Origin: Actinoallomurus liliacearum
GTDB taxonomy: Bacteria; Actinomycetota; Actinomycetes; Streptosporangiales; Streptosporangiaceae
Direction: 5' to 3'
DNA: 64,000 nucleotides
Assembly: GCF_039542035.1 (NCBI RefSeq)
Contig: NZ_BAABHJ010000031.1
Location: 1-64,000 of the forward strand
The notes under the pieces are model-generated. The model saw only the letters and a list, made by a program, of their open reading frames with translations, was not told where the DNA came from and made no database searches. The position numbers were made by a program, and so were the translations under genes. Position 1 is the stretch's first letter. Each line of letters opens with the position of its first letter. This document shows, piece by piece, positions 16,584-25,181 of the stretch.

Positions 16584-17957
16584 TCAGGACGACGCCGCCT
16601 CGGCGCCGTCCCCCGCCGGCCGCGCCGCCGCGTCGCGGTCGGTGGCGGCCCGTGCCGGTCGCGCCGACCCGTCACTGTCGGCGCCGTCTCCGCGCGGTCG
16701 CGCGGGCGCGTCACGCTCGGCGTCGCCGGTGCCGTCCCGCGCCGGTCGCCCCGTCGCGTCGCCGCCGGTGGCGTCTCCGGCCGGCGCGGGGAGGCCGTTC
16801 CGCCGGATCTGCGCCAGCGCGAGCTTCAGCCGGGCGCGGAGCCGGTGCTGTGCGGGGGCCTCGACGATCCGGTAGATCAGGTAGGCCGAGGTCAGCGCCA
16901 CGGCGATCAGTACGCCGAGCACGGCCCATCTGCTCATGTGCGGGTAGAGGCGCGGGACGAGCGTCCGCGCGATCGTCTGGTGCACCAGGTAGAGCGGATA
17001 GGTGAGCATCCCCAGCATCGTGAGGCCGCGCCAGCGCAGCCATGCCAGCCGGTGCGTGGCGACGAGCGCCATGACGGCGAAGACGAACGTGACGCCGGCC
17101 GGGATGACGTACTCCGAGACGCCCGGCACGATGAAGTCGGGGAACTGGTACTTGAGGTCGTAATAACAGCCGAGCGCCCAGCTCGCCGCGATGAGCAGCC
17201 AGACGATGAGGTTGCCGCCGTACCGGTAGACGAGGAAGAAGCCCATGCCGGCGACGAAGAAGGGCGCGTACCGCCAGAGCAGCAGCACCTTGACGAAGCC
17301 GAAGTCGGCCTCCACGGCGAACACACTGAGCAGGAGCCAGCCGGTCATGAACGCGACGACCCGGCTGTACGTGATGCCCCGCCAGACGAGCAGCGCGATG
17401 AGCGCGTAGAAGTGCAGCTCGACGTAGAGGGTCCAGTAGACGACCTCCATGCGCTGCGACCCGACGCCTTCCTGGAGCATCGTCAGGTTCGGCAGGAACC
17501 GCATGATGGGCCCGTCGGTGTTCGGCCCGAAGGAAACGTAGGAACGGAAGGCGAGGTACGCGGCGAGGGAGAGGCAGACGCTCACCCAGTACGCCGGGAA
17601 CAGCCGGGTGAACCGGGACACGGCGAAGTCGCCCACGCGGCGGTCCCAGGCGCTCATCAGGATGACGAATCCGCTGATCAGGAAGAACAGCTCGACCCCG
17701 AGGAAGCCCCACCGCGTCACCTCGCCGAGGCCGGGGAAGATCTTCCGGGCGCTCCCGCCGGGCCACTCCGGCGCGGGCACCCCGGTGAAGTGGTGCAGCA
17801 TGACGGCGGCGGCGGCCACGAAGCGCAGCAGGTCCAGCTCGCGGAGCCGCCCTCCCGACCGGTCCCGCCGGCGGACGGCCGCGCCGCTCTGAGCCCCGCC
17901 GCTCTGAGCCCCGCCGTTCTTGGCCTCGTCCGTGGTGGACCCGTCCATCGGGGTCAT
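16584..17957 (-). CDS. Acyltransferase_3 family membrane protein
   Basis: A 457-residue membrane protein of the acyltransferase-3 (OafA-like) family, which O-acylates, usually O-acetylates, surface glycans. It starts with a short charged tail and then LRELDLLRFVAAAAVMLHHF, which contains the family-defining RxxDxxR-like start and catalytic His. About ten hydrophobic segments follow (GVELFFLISGFVILMSA, LLLWRYAPFFVAGMGFFLVYRYG, and others). The last 70 residues are a hydrophilic repetitive tail (GDATGGDATGRPARD...). Its ATG overlaps the stop of the ABC-methyltransferase gene (ATGA), placing it last in the glycan operon. It probably acetylates the galactofuranose-type polymer made by the upstream genes; substrate and acyl donor are inferred. 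Confidence 0.88.
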   Translation of the reverse strand: MTPMDGSTTDEAKNGGAQSGGAQSGAAVRRRDRSGGRLRELDLLRFVAAAAVMLHHFTGVPAPEWPGGSARKIFPGLGEVTRWGFLGVELFFLISGFVILMSAWDRRVGDFAVSRFTRLFPAYWVSVCLSLAAYLAFRSYVSFGPNTDGPIMRFLPNLTMLQEGVGSQRMEVVYWTLYVELHFYALIALLVWRGITYSRVVAFMTGWLLLSVFAVEADFGFVKVLLLWRYAPFFVAGMGFFLVYRYGGNLIVWLLIAASWALGCYYDLKYQFPDFIVPGVSEYVIPAGVTFVFAVMALVATHRLAWLRWRGLTMLGMLTYPLYLVHQTIARTLVPRLYPHMSRWAVLGVLIAVALTSAYLIYRIVEAPAQHRLRARLKLALAQIRRNGLPAPAGDATGGDATGRPARDGTGDAERDAPARPRGDGADSDGSARPARAATDRDAAARPAGDGAEAASS

Positions 17958-19348
17958 CGCTCCGTTATCCGCACGACGACCTGCTCGTTGCCGCGGGTGT
18001 AGGCCTCGTAGCGGAACCGCAGGCCGGTCCGTTCGACGTGCTCCGTCCACGCGCGGAACTCGTGCTCGCGCCAGCCCGGATAGCCGAAGAACTCGTCGAA
18101 GACGATGACGCTGCCGGGCCGCAGGCGCGGTCCGACGTGGCGCAGGACGGTCCGCGTCGAGGAGTACAGGTCGGCGTCGACGTGAAGGAAGGCGACCGGC
18201 TCGGGGTGCTCGTCGAGGAATCCGGGGAGGGTGTCCTCGAACAATCCGACGACCAGTTCGGCGCCGAGCACCTCCGGAGGCTCCTCGACGGCGAACGTGC
18301 CGGCCGGGAAGCCGTCCCGCCAGTCCTCCGGGAGCCCCTCGAAGGAGTCGAAGCCGAAGACGTTCTTGCCGTCGCGGGCGGCGGTGATGGTCCGCAGCGT
18401 ACGGCCGGAGAAGACGCCGAACTCCAGCGCCATGCCCTCCCGGCCCTCGGCGAGGGACAGGGCGTGCTCGAGCGTCGCCTGCGGGTCGGGCAGGGCCGTG
18501 GCGTCGGGCATGATCTCGTCGATCACCTCGGCCGTCTCGGCGGCCGCGGCCTTCTCCGCCTTGAGCGTGGCGGCGGCGAGCCTGGCCTCTTGGCGGCCGC
18601 GCTGCCGGCGGGCGGCGTCGAGGGGGCCGTCCGGTGGGTTGAGGAGGTCGACGGCCTCGGTGATCTCGCCCTCGAACGCGAGCCGGCCCTCACGCAGCAC
18701 GACGCCCCGCGCGCAGACCTTCTCGAGCGTGCCCATGTCGTGGGAGACGATGACGAGCGTGCGCCCCTCGTCGGCCAGCTCCTCGATGCGCTCGAGGCAC
18801 TTCTTCTGGAAGGGCGGGTCGCCGACGGCCAGCACCTCGTCGACGAGGAAGATGTCGGGGTCGGTGTGGACGGCGACGGAGAAGCCCAGGCGCATGAACA
18901 TGCCGGAGGAGTAGAACTTCACCTGCGTGTCGAGGAACTTCTCGATCTCGGAGAACGCGACGATCTCGTCGTACTTGGCCTGGGTCTCCGCCTTGCTCAT
19001 GCCGAGGATCGCGGCGTTGAGGAAGATGTTCTCCTTGCCGGTCAGGTCGGGGTGCAGGCCGGCGCCGACCTCGATCAGGCCCGCGACCCGGCCGCGGACC
19101 CCGACCGAGCCGCGGTCGGGCTGCATGACGCCGGAGATCAGCTTGAGCAGTGTGCTCTTGCCCGATCCGTTGAGCCCCATCAGGGCGAGCGACTCGCCCT
19201 GCTCGACGGACACCGACACCTCGTCGAGGGCGGTGAACCGCTGCGACAGGCTCTGGCGCCGCGCGGCGCGTACGGTCATCTCCTTGATCGAGTGCGCGTG
19301 GCGCAGCGTGAAGCGCTTCGTCACGCCGTCGACGACGATCGATTCCAA
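17954..19348 (-). CDS. ABC ATPase (Wzt/TagH-like) fused to a TylF-like methyltransferase
   Basis: A 464-residue two-domain protein. Residues about 1-245 are a polysaccharide-export ABC ATPase: Walker A LMGLNGSGKSTLLKL, an abbreviated signature YSSGMFMRLGF, Walker B DIFLVDEVLAVGD, and H-loop VIVSHDMGTLE. After an alanine-rich helical linker (about 250-290), residues about 300-464 form a class I methyltransferase of the TylF/MycF group (EFGVFSGRTLRTI, GFDSFEGLPEDW, FLHVDADLYSSTRTVL, VIVFDEFFGYPGW). Normal Wzt C-terminal domains are beta-sandwiches that read the glycan end; here a methyltransferase takes that position. Translation starts at TTG 19348, directly after the permease TAG and with AGGAG upstream. 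It presumably couples end-methylation to export. Confidence 0.92.
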   Translation of the reverse strand: MESIVVDGVTKRFTLRHAHSIKEMTVRAARRQSLSQRFTALDEVSVSVEQGESLALMGLNGSGKSTLLKLISGVMQPDRGSVGVRGRVAGLIEVGAGLHPDLTGKENIFLNAAILGMSKAETQAKYDEIVAFSEIEKFLDTQVKFYSSGMFMRLGFSVAVHTDPDIFLVDEVLAVGDPPFQKKCLERIEELADEGRTLVIVSHDMGTLEKVCARGVVLREGRLAFEGEITEAVDLLNPPDGPLDAARRQRGRQEARLAAATLKAEKAAAAETAEVIDEIMPDATALPDPQATLEHALSLAEGREGMALEFGVFSGRTLRTITAARDGKNVFGFDSFEGLPEDWRDGFPAGTFAVEEPPEVLGAELVVGLFEDTLPGFLDEHPEPVAFLHVDADLYSSTRTVLRHVGPRLRPGSVIVFDEFFGYPGWREHEFRAWTEHVERTGLRFRYEAYTRGNEQVVVRITER

Positions 19349-20245
19349 CTAGAGCTCCTGGGCGAACCGCCGCTGCAGGCGGTGAAAGACCATCTGGGCC
19401 AGCCCCAGCAGCACGACGGCGGCGAGGAGGCTCGCCAGCCCTCGTACGGTCAGGTGGTCGGGGAACGCGTGCCTGCCGTCCGGGAAGGTCGGGGTGCCGT
19501 CGGGCAGGTGCGCCTGGCGTGGGTTGGCGGGCCACCAGAACGCCCGCTGGAACAGCAACGTCGCCGTCCCGAGCGGGTTGGCGAGGTAGATCTGCAGCCC
19601 GAGGCCGTTCCCGGCCGAGTCCTGCACGGCCGTCCACGGATAGATCATCGGAGTGGTCCACGGGATGACGATGTTGAGGATGTCGACGACCTGCCCGAAG
19701 TCGCGGAAGAACACGTTGATCCCGGCGAACAGCAGGCCGAACGCCAGGCCGAGCACGGCCACGATCGCGAGCCCGAGCGCCATCGACCCGACCGCGAGCG
19801 TGGAGGGCCGCCAGCCGCCGAGCAGCGCGCCGCCCCACAGGATCGCCATGCCGGGCAGCATGTGCACGGCCGAGACCAGCGTGGACGAGGCCGGGAACAT
19901 CTCGCGCGGCAGGTAGATCTTCTGCACGAGCGGCGCGTTCCCGATGACGGACCACGTGCTGGTGATCAGCGTCTCGGTGAAGAAGCTGACCAGCACCATC
20001 CCGGAGAACAGGAACACCGGGTACCCGGGGATGGACTTGCTCATCTTCAGGAAGATGCCGACGACGAAGAAGTAGACCGCGAAGTTGACGGCGGGACGGA
20101 CGTAGGACCAGCCGAGCCCGAGCAGGGAGCCCTGGTAGCGGCTGCGCAGTTCCCGGCGCACCAGCAGCCGCAGCAGGTACCTGCGGCGGGCGACCTCCAG
20201 CAGACCGCCGCCGCTGCCCGGGGCGGTCAGCGGCGGAGCCGTCAT
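19349..20245 (-). CDS. ABC-2 type polysaccharide export permease (Wzm/TagG-like)
   Basis: A 298-residue inner-membrane protein of the Wzm/TagG family. The N-terminal amphipathic entry RRYLLRLLVRRELRSRYQGSLLGLGWSYVRP is typical, followed by about six transmembrane helices (FAVYFFVVGIFL, VFLFSGMVLVSFF, AVLGLAFGLLFAGINVFFRD). The characteristic cytoplasmic loop FRDFGQVVDILNIVIPWTTPMIYP is present. Between the last two helices is an unusual hydrophilic loop with two PDG motifs (HLPDGTPTFPDGRHAFPD), presumably extracytoplasmic. ATG 20245 overlaps the stop of the galactofuranosyltransferase gene, and its TAG abuts the TTG of the ATPase gene. It forms the export pore for the lipid-linked glycan, powered by the ATPase-methyltransferase. 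Confidence 0.93.
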   Translation of the reverse strand: MTAPPLTAPGSGGGLLEVARRRYLLRLLVRRELRSRYQGSLLGLGWSYVRPAVNFAVYFFVVGIFLKMSKSIPGYPVFLFSGMVLVSFFTETLITSTWSVIGNAPLVQKIYLPREMFPASSTLVSAVHMLPGMAILWGGALLGGWRPSTLAVGSMALGLAIVAVLGLAFGLLFAGINVFFRDFGQVVDILNIVIPWTTPMIYPWTAVQDSAGNGLGLQIYLANPLGTATLLFQRAFWWPANPRQAHLPDGTPTFPDGRHAFPDHLTVRGLASLLAAVVLLGLAQMVFHRLQRRFAQEL

Positions 20246-22176
20246 CGCTCCTCCGGCCGGGCCGCCTCGAACGTCTCGCGCCAGCGTTCGGGCGAGGTGA
20301 GCTCGGGGATGGCCGCGCGGTAGCGGCGGCTCAGCTCCGGCCACTCGTACGCCAGCCGCGCGTGCAGCGCCGTGGCGCGCTGCAGCAGCGAGCGGAACCG
20401 TGCCGGGTCCCGCTGGTACCAGGCGGCCTTCGTGCCGTCGGCCGAGGTGACCAGGGCGCTGTCGTACCGCGACAGCAGCCACCACGCCTGGTCGACGTGC
20501 GGCACGGACACCTCGGGGTGCGACTTGGGGAAGGAGTCGACCGGCCGGGAGTGCCGGAGCATTCCGCCGAGCGCCGCCCGGACCATCGCCTTGCGCCCTT
20601 CGGGCGGCTCGGGCTCGCGGCCGCGCCGGGGCGGCCTGCGCCGCTGGACCTTGGGGAACTCATCGACGTCCGGCTTGGCCAGCGCGTCGGGGAACGCGGC
20701 GCGCAGCGCCCGCAGCTCGGCGAGCTTCGTGGTCATCGACTCGTGCAGGTGCTCGGGACCGCGCAGCGCGTCCTCGATGGCGAGCAGCATCAGCTCGGCC
20801 GTGGAGTACTGCATCGCCAGGGCGTGCTTGGTGGTGATGAACAGGCTCTCCTTGAGCATGTTGCCGCCCCGCTTGTACGGCGAGTACATGAGCGCGGTGA
20901 TGATGCGGTTCCGCTCGGTGAAGTAGGCCTGCCAGTCGAGCGTGTCGTCCTTGGAATGCCATGGCACGTGCCAGACCGCCGCGCCCGGCAGCGACACGGT
21001 CGGGTATCCCGCCTTCTCGGCGCGGATGCCGTACTCGATGTCGTCCCACTTGATGAAGAACGGCAGCGACAGCCCGACCTTGCGCACCACGTCGACCGGG
21101 ATGAGGCACATCCACCAGGCGTTGTAGTCCACGTCGACCCGCCGGTGCAGCCAGGGCGTGTGGCGCAGCGGGTGCGCGGCCAGGTCGTGCCCCAGGTGGG
21201 TGTGCGCGGCCGGCGTCATCCACCAGCGGTAGCGCGCGATGGTCTCGCCGAAGACGTGGAGTACGGACCGGTGGAAGATGTCCAGCATGTGGCCGCCGAC
21301 GATCGTCGGGGTCCGGGCCAGGTCGGCGAAGGTCACCGCGCGCAGGATGCCCTCCGGCTCGACGGTCACGTCGTCGTCGAGGAGCAGCACGTAGTCGCTC
21401 CGCCCGGCGTCGAGGGTCTCGTTCATCGCCCGGGCGAACCCGCCGGACCCGCCGATGTTGCCCTGGTCGATGAGGCGCAGCCGGTCGCCCAGCGACTCGG
21501 CGGCGGCCGCGAAGTCCGGGTGGTCCTCTACGCGGTCGGTGCCCTGGTCGACGACGAAGATCTCGTCGACGACCTCGAGCACGTCGCTCGCCTCGCCCAT
21601 CGCGACGAGCTGCTCGACGCAGAAGTCCGGCCGGTTGAACGTCGTGATGCCGATGCTCGCGCTGCCCCGCGGCCGGTCGGTGTCGGCGCACCACTCCGCG
21701 CCGTCCAGGACGGCCTCGCGGTCGCCGGCGACGATGTCGAACCAGTACCAGCCGCCGTCGATGAACGGTTTCAGCGACAGCTCGACCTCGCGGGTGACGG
21801 TCGTGCTCGCGTCGACGTCCAGTCGCGTGACCCGCTGGGTGAGGCCCTTGCCCGTGGAACGGTGGACGTTCACGACGGCGTCGCCGCGCAGCCGGAGCCG
21901 GAGCGTGATGGTGTCGACCACGCTCCACCGCCGCCAGTAGCTCGCCGGGAAGGCGTTGAAGTAGGTGCAGAACGACACGCGACGGCCGGCGGGCACGACG
22001 AGGCCGCGCCGGCCGGTGATCCTGGCCTCGGAGCCGGTCCGTGCCGTTGACCGCCGCGTCGTGGCGCCGTCCTCGCCGGCCTTCTCCCGGCCCCACACGA
22101 CACGGCCGTCGACGTACAGGCCGACGACGTCCGGGTCGCGTTGGATGGGCAGCACGACGCGCTGCAGCACCCTCAT
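20242..22176 (-). CDS. GlfT2-like galactofuranosyltransferase
   Basis: A 644-residue enzyme organised like mycobacterial GlfT2. An N-terminal beta-rich domain covers about residues 1-170 (FCTYFNAFPASYWRRW). A GT-A domain follows, starting SIGITTFNRPDFCVEQL with the metal-binding DDD in YVLLLDDDVTVEPEG. The acceptor and catalytic segment is FFIKWDDIEYGIRAEKAGYP plus VWHVPWHSKDDTLDW. A helical C-terminal domain completes it. It should polymerise galactofuranose from UDP-Galf at the cytoplasmic face of the membrane. UDP-galactopyranose mutase lies immediately upstream with an ATGA overlap, which supplies the donor and supports the assignment. The linkage pattern (GlfT2 alternates beta-1,5 and beta-1,6) cannot be inferred. 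Confidence 0.92.
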   Translation of the reverse strand: MRVLQRVVLPIQRDPDVVGLYVDGRVVWGREKAGEDGATTRRSTARTGSEARITGRRGLVVPAGRRVSFCTYFNAFPASYWRRWSVVDTITLRLRLRGDAVVNVHRSTGKGLTQRVTRLDVDASTTVTREVELSLKPFIDGGWYWFDIVAGDREAVLDGAEWCADTDRPRGSASIGITTFNRPDFCVEQLVAMGEASDVLEVVDEIFVVDQGTDRVEDHPDFAAAAESLGDRLRLIDQGNIGGSGGFARAMNETLDAGRSDYVLLLDDDVTVEPEGILRAVTFADLARTPTIVGGHMLDIFHRSVLHVFGETIARYRWWMTPAAHTHLGHDLAAHPLRHTPWLHRRVDVDYNAWWMCLIPVDVVRKVGLSLPFFIKWDDIEYGIRAEKAGYPTVSLPGAAVWHVPWHSKDDTLDWQAYFTERNRIITALMYSPYKRGGNMLKESLFITTKHALAMQYSTAELMLLAIEDALRGPEHLHESMTTKLAELRALRAAFPDALAKPDVDEFPKVQRRRPPRRGREPEPPEGRKAMVRAALGGMLRHSRPVDSFPKSHPEVSVPHVDQAWWLLSRYDSALVTSADGTKAAWYQRDPARFRSLLQRATALHARLAYEWPELSRRYRAAIPELTSPERWRETFEAARPEER

Positions 22177-23309
22177 TCCGTGCCTCCGGTGAAACGCGGC
22201 CGCAGCCGGTTCTCGAACATGGTCAGCGCGGACGCGATGGCCATGTGCATGTCCAGGTACTTGTAGGTGCCGAGGCGGCCGCCGAACAGCACGTCCTTCT
22301 CGGCGCGGGCCAGTTCGCGGTAGCGGTCCAGCATCGCGCGGTCGGCGGGCGTGTCGATCGGGTAGTACGGCTCGTCGGCGGGCCCGGCGAACCGAGAGTA
22401 CTCATGCATGATCACGGTTCGGTCTCCCGGGTACTCCCGCTCCGGGTGGAAGTGCCGGAATTCGTGAACGCGCGTGTACGGGACGTCCTCGTCGGCGTAG
22501 TTCATCACCGGCGTGCCCTGGAAGTCCCCGATCGGCAGGACCTCCAGCTCGAAGTCCAGGGTGCGCCAGCCGAGCACGCCCTCGCGGTGGCCGAAGTAGC
22601 GGTCGAGCGGGCCGGTGTAGACGACCGGGACGTTGCCGACGGCGTCCAGGTCGAAGAAGTCCGTGTCGAGCCGGACCTCGATCCTCGGGTGGTCGGCCAT
22701 GCGCTCCAGCCAGGCGGTGTAGCCGTCCACCGGCAGGCCCTCGTAGCGGTCGGCGAAGTAGCGGTTGTCGAAGGTGTAGCGCACCGGCAGCCGCGTGATG
22801 ATCCCCGCCGGCAGCTCCCGGGGGTCGGTCTGCCACTGCTTCGCGGTGTAGCCCCGGATGAACGCCTCGTACAGCGGCCGCCCGATGAGCGAGATCGCCT
22901 TCTCCTCCAGGTTGGCGGGGTCGGTGATCTCGGCGGCCTGTTCGGCGATCAGCGCGCGGGCCTCGTCGGGGGACATCACCCGGCCGAAGAACTCGCAGAT
23001 GGTGCCCAGGTTGATCGGCATCGGGTACACGCGGTTCTTGAAGACCGTGAAGACCCGGTGCCGGTAGTCGGTGAAGGCGGTGAACCGGTTGACGTACTCC
23101 CAGACCCGCTCGTTCGAGGTGTGGAACAGGTGCGCGCCGTACCGGTGGACCTCGATGCCGGTGGACGGCTCGGTCTCGCTGTAGGCGTTGCCGCCGATGT
23201 GGTCGCGGCGCTCGACGACCAGCACCCGGAGGCCGAGCTCCCGGGCGCAGCGCTCGGCGACGGTCAGCCCGAACAGGCCGGCGCCGGCGACCACCAGGTC
23301 AGCGTTCAC
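22173..23309 (-). CDS. glf: UDP-galactopyranose mutase
   Basis: A 378-residue flavoenzyme that interconverts UDP-galactopyranose and UDP-galactofuranose using reduced FAD. The N-terminal dinucleotide fold is VVAGAGLFGLTVAERCA with VVERRDHIGGNAYSE. The family's signature regions follow: HRYGAHLFHTSNERVWEYVN, PMPINLGTI, GYTAKQWQTDPRELPA and RLPVRYTFDNRYF. Arginines expected to clamp the UDP-sugar diphosphate occur in EEKAISLIGRPLYEAFIRGY and near GRLGTYKYLDMHMA. Length is normal for the family. It overlaps the preceding GT2 gene by 11 bp and the galactofuranosyltransferase gene by 4 bp. Identification is very secure. Confidence 0.97.
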   Translation of the reverse strand: MNADLVVAGAGLFGLTVAERCARELGLRVLVVERRDHIGGNAYSETEPSTGIEVHRYGAHLFHTSNERVWEYVNRFTAFTDYRHRVFTVFKNRVYPMPINLGTICEFFGRVMSPDEARALIAEQAAEITDPANLEEKAISLIGRPLYEAFIRGYTAKQWQTDPRELPAGIITRLPVRYTFDNRYFADRYEGLPVDGYTAWLERMADHPRIEVRLDTDFFDLDAVGNVPVVYTGPLDRYFGHREGVLGWRTLDFELEVLPIGDFQGTPVMNYADEDVPYTRVHEFRHFHPEREYPGDRTVIMHEYSRFAGPADEPYYPIDTPADRAMLDRYRELARAEKDVLFGGRLGTYKYLDMHMAIASALTMFENRLRPRFTGGTE

Positions 23310-24162
23310 TCGTCTCCTCCACCGGGGTCCGTGCCACCGCGCCGCGAGGCGCGACGTACCGCCGGTACATCGGCCGGCGGATCCACGACGGCGTCAGCCG
23401 GTACGCGCCGCGGACGCCGACGTTGCGCAGGTACTGGGCGAGAGTCGTGAAGCCGCTGCGCCGCAGCTCGCCCTGCAGACGCAGCTCGGCCCGCAGCAGC
23501 GTCAGCCCGCCACGACGTTCGTACGCGCCCTCGCCCACGCGGTAGTACACGAGCGCCTCGGGCAGGTTGACGACCTTCGCGCCGGTCGCGATCATCCGCG
23601 CGAACAGCCAGTAGTCCTCCATCAGCGGCATGTCGCCGTAGCCGCCGGCGGCCAGGACGGCGGTGCGCCGGTACACGATCGTCGGGTGGTTGAACGGGTC
23701 GTGCAGCCGGGCGTACCGGGCGATGTGCTCCGGGTCGGAGACCGGCGTGCGGCTCCCCACGATGTCCTCCCGGCCCGTCCCGAATTCCAGCATTCCCGCG
23801 CCGACCAGGTCGGCGCCCCGTTCGATCACCGGCAACTGCACCGCGAAGCGGTGCGGCATGGCGATGTCGTCGGCGTCCATGCGGGCCACGACGTCGTACC
23901 GGCTGGCCGCCAGCCCGGCGTCGAGGGCGAGGCCCAGGCCGCCGTTGTGCTCCAGCGGGAGGAACGTCACCGGAACGGGGCTCTCCTCGGTCAGCCGGGC
24001 CAGACAGTCGGCGAGTACGGCCGAGACCGGTCCGTCCTGCACGAGGATCACCTGGTCGGGTCGGCGCGTCTGGGCGTCCACCGAGCTGTGGAACGCCTCC
24101 CGCACGTGGTCCGCCCGATCCCCGCCGTAGACGGTGAGGAGAAGCGCGAAGGGTTCGGCCAT
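23299..24162 (-). CDS. Glycosyltransferase family 2, first gene of glycan operon
   Basis: A 287-residue GT-A fold transferase. It starts MAEPFALLLTVYGGDRADHV, then VILVQDGPVS, with the nucleotide-sugar metal motif in VVARMDADDIAMPHRF and the acceptor-side segment FNHPTIVYRRTAVLAAGGYGDMPLMEDYWLFARM. The EDYWLF motif is typical of transferases adding an early sugar of surface glycans. No membrane helix is evident, so it acts at the cytosolic face. I chose ATG 24162; an ATG 18 codons upstream would also serve. It is the promoter-proximal gene of the six-gene minus-strand operon and is divergent from a second GT2 gene. It may prime the linker or first galactose before galactofuranose polymerisation. 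Confidence 0.88.
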   Translation of the reverse strand: MAEPFALLLTVYGGDRADHVREAFHSSVDAQTRRPDQVILVQDGPVSAVLADCLARLTEESPVPVTFLPLEHNGGLGLALDAGLAASRYDVVARMDADDIAMPHRFAVQLPVIERGADLVGAGMLEFGTGREDIVGSRTPVSDPEHIARYARLHDPFNHPTIVYRRTAVLAAGGYGDMPLMEDYWLFARMIATGAKVVNLPEALVYYRVGEGAYERRGGLTLLRAELRLQGELRRSGFTTLAQYLRNVGVRGAYRLTPSWIRRPMYRRYVAPRGAVARTPVEETSER

Positions 24163-24275
24163 GCGTCCGTCTCGCTCCGAAAGGGGAGGCGATGAGGCCA
24201 GTGGGGCGGAATGCATCCTATGCTACTTTTGCGAGCTTCATGCGCGCGGCTTTACTCCTACCGACCCGGCGATTC

Positions 24276-25181
24276 GTGAGGTGTCAGCTGAAAGACGCCC
24301 AAATCGCCGCCGTGGTTGTCACACACGACCGACGAGATCTCCTGACCGAGGCGTTGACCGCCCTCGAGCGGCAGACGCGCCCGCCGGACACGATCGTGGT
24401 CGTCGACAACGCCTCCGCGGACGGCACTCCGCGACTGGTCCGCGAGCGGTTCCCGGCCGCCCGCCTGCTCACGCTCCCCCGCAACACCGGCGGGGCCGGC
24501 GGCTTCGCCACGGGCATCGCCCACGCCCTGAGCCTCGGGGCGGACGCGCTCTGGCTGCTCGACGACGACACCGTGCCCGAACCGGAGGCGCTGGCCGCCC
24601 TTTTGGCGGCGCGCGACCGGGGACGGGACCGCGGCGGGCGGCCGCCCGCGCTCGTCGCCGGCCGCGTCGTCTGGACCGACGGCCGTGACCATCCGATGAA
24701 CACCCCCCGGTCGCGGCCGTCGCCCGTCCCCGGCTGCGCCCGGATCCGCTCGGCGTCGTTCGTGTCGGTGCTCGTCGACGCCGAGGCCGTACGGGAGCGC
24801 GGGCTGCCGATCGCCGACTACTTCCTGTGGAACGACGACTTCGAGTTCACGCTCCGGCTGCTGCGCGGGCGCACCGGCCTGCTGTGCCGGGACAGCGTGG
24901 CCGTGCACAAGACCGCCTCCCCCGCCTTCGACCCGGGGCGGCGGTTCTTCCACGAGGTCCGCAACAAGGTCTGGCTCTTCACCCGCAGCCGCTGCCTCGG
25001 CCCGGGGGAACGCCTGCTCTACGCCGGCGCGACGGCCCGCCGCTGGGCCCGTACGCTCGCGGGCTCCGCCGACCGGGCGGCGCTCGTACGGGACCTGGGC
25101 CGGGGACTGTGGGCGGGTCTCCGCTCCGGCCCCCGGCCCAACGAGGCCGTCCTCACTGACACGGATTCTGTGCCGCGTTGA
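24276..25181 (+). CDS. Glycosyltransferase family 2 (GlfT1/rhamnosyltransferase-like)
   Basis: A 301-residue GT2 enzyme. Signature parts are IAAVVVTHDRRDLLTEAL, TIVVVDNASADGTP, LPRNTGGAGGFATGIAHAL and the metal motif ALWLLDDDTVPEPEAL. The NTGGAGGF segment and the WNDDFEFTLRL acceptor motif are found in GlfT1-like and rhamnosyltransferase-like enzymes that start a galactan. The start is uncertain. GTG 24276 is chosen because the family begins close to IAAVVVTH, but the frame is open to 24192 and no strong ribosome site is seen. It is divergent from the glycan operon, shares its intergenic region, and overlaps the LCP gene tail-to-tail by 29 bp. It is a probable member of the same pathway. Confidence 0.85.
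   Translation: MRCQLKDAQIAAVVVTHDRRDLLTEALTALERQTRPPDTIVVVDNASADGTPRLVRERFPAARLLTLPRNTGGAGGFATGIAHALSLGADALWLLDDDTVPEPEALAALLAARDRGRDRGGRPPALVAGRVVWTDGRDHPMNTPRSRPSPVPGCARIRSASFVSVLVDAEAVRERGLPIADYFLWNDDFEFTLRLLRGRTGLLCRDSVAVHKTASPAFDPGRRFFHEVRNKVWLFTRSRCLGPGERLLYAGATARRWARTLAGSADRAALVRDLGRGLWAGLRSGPRPNEAVLTDTDSVPR

Noticed and set aside
18038..20323. Very long plus-strand open frame opposite the glycan export genes
   Set aside because: It is a mirror of high-GC coding on the other strand, where ABC motifs are unmistakable; its composition is Arg/Glu/Gly-rich without domains.
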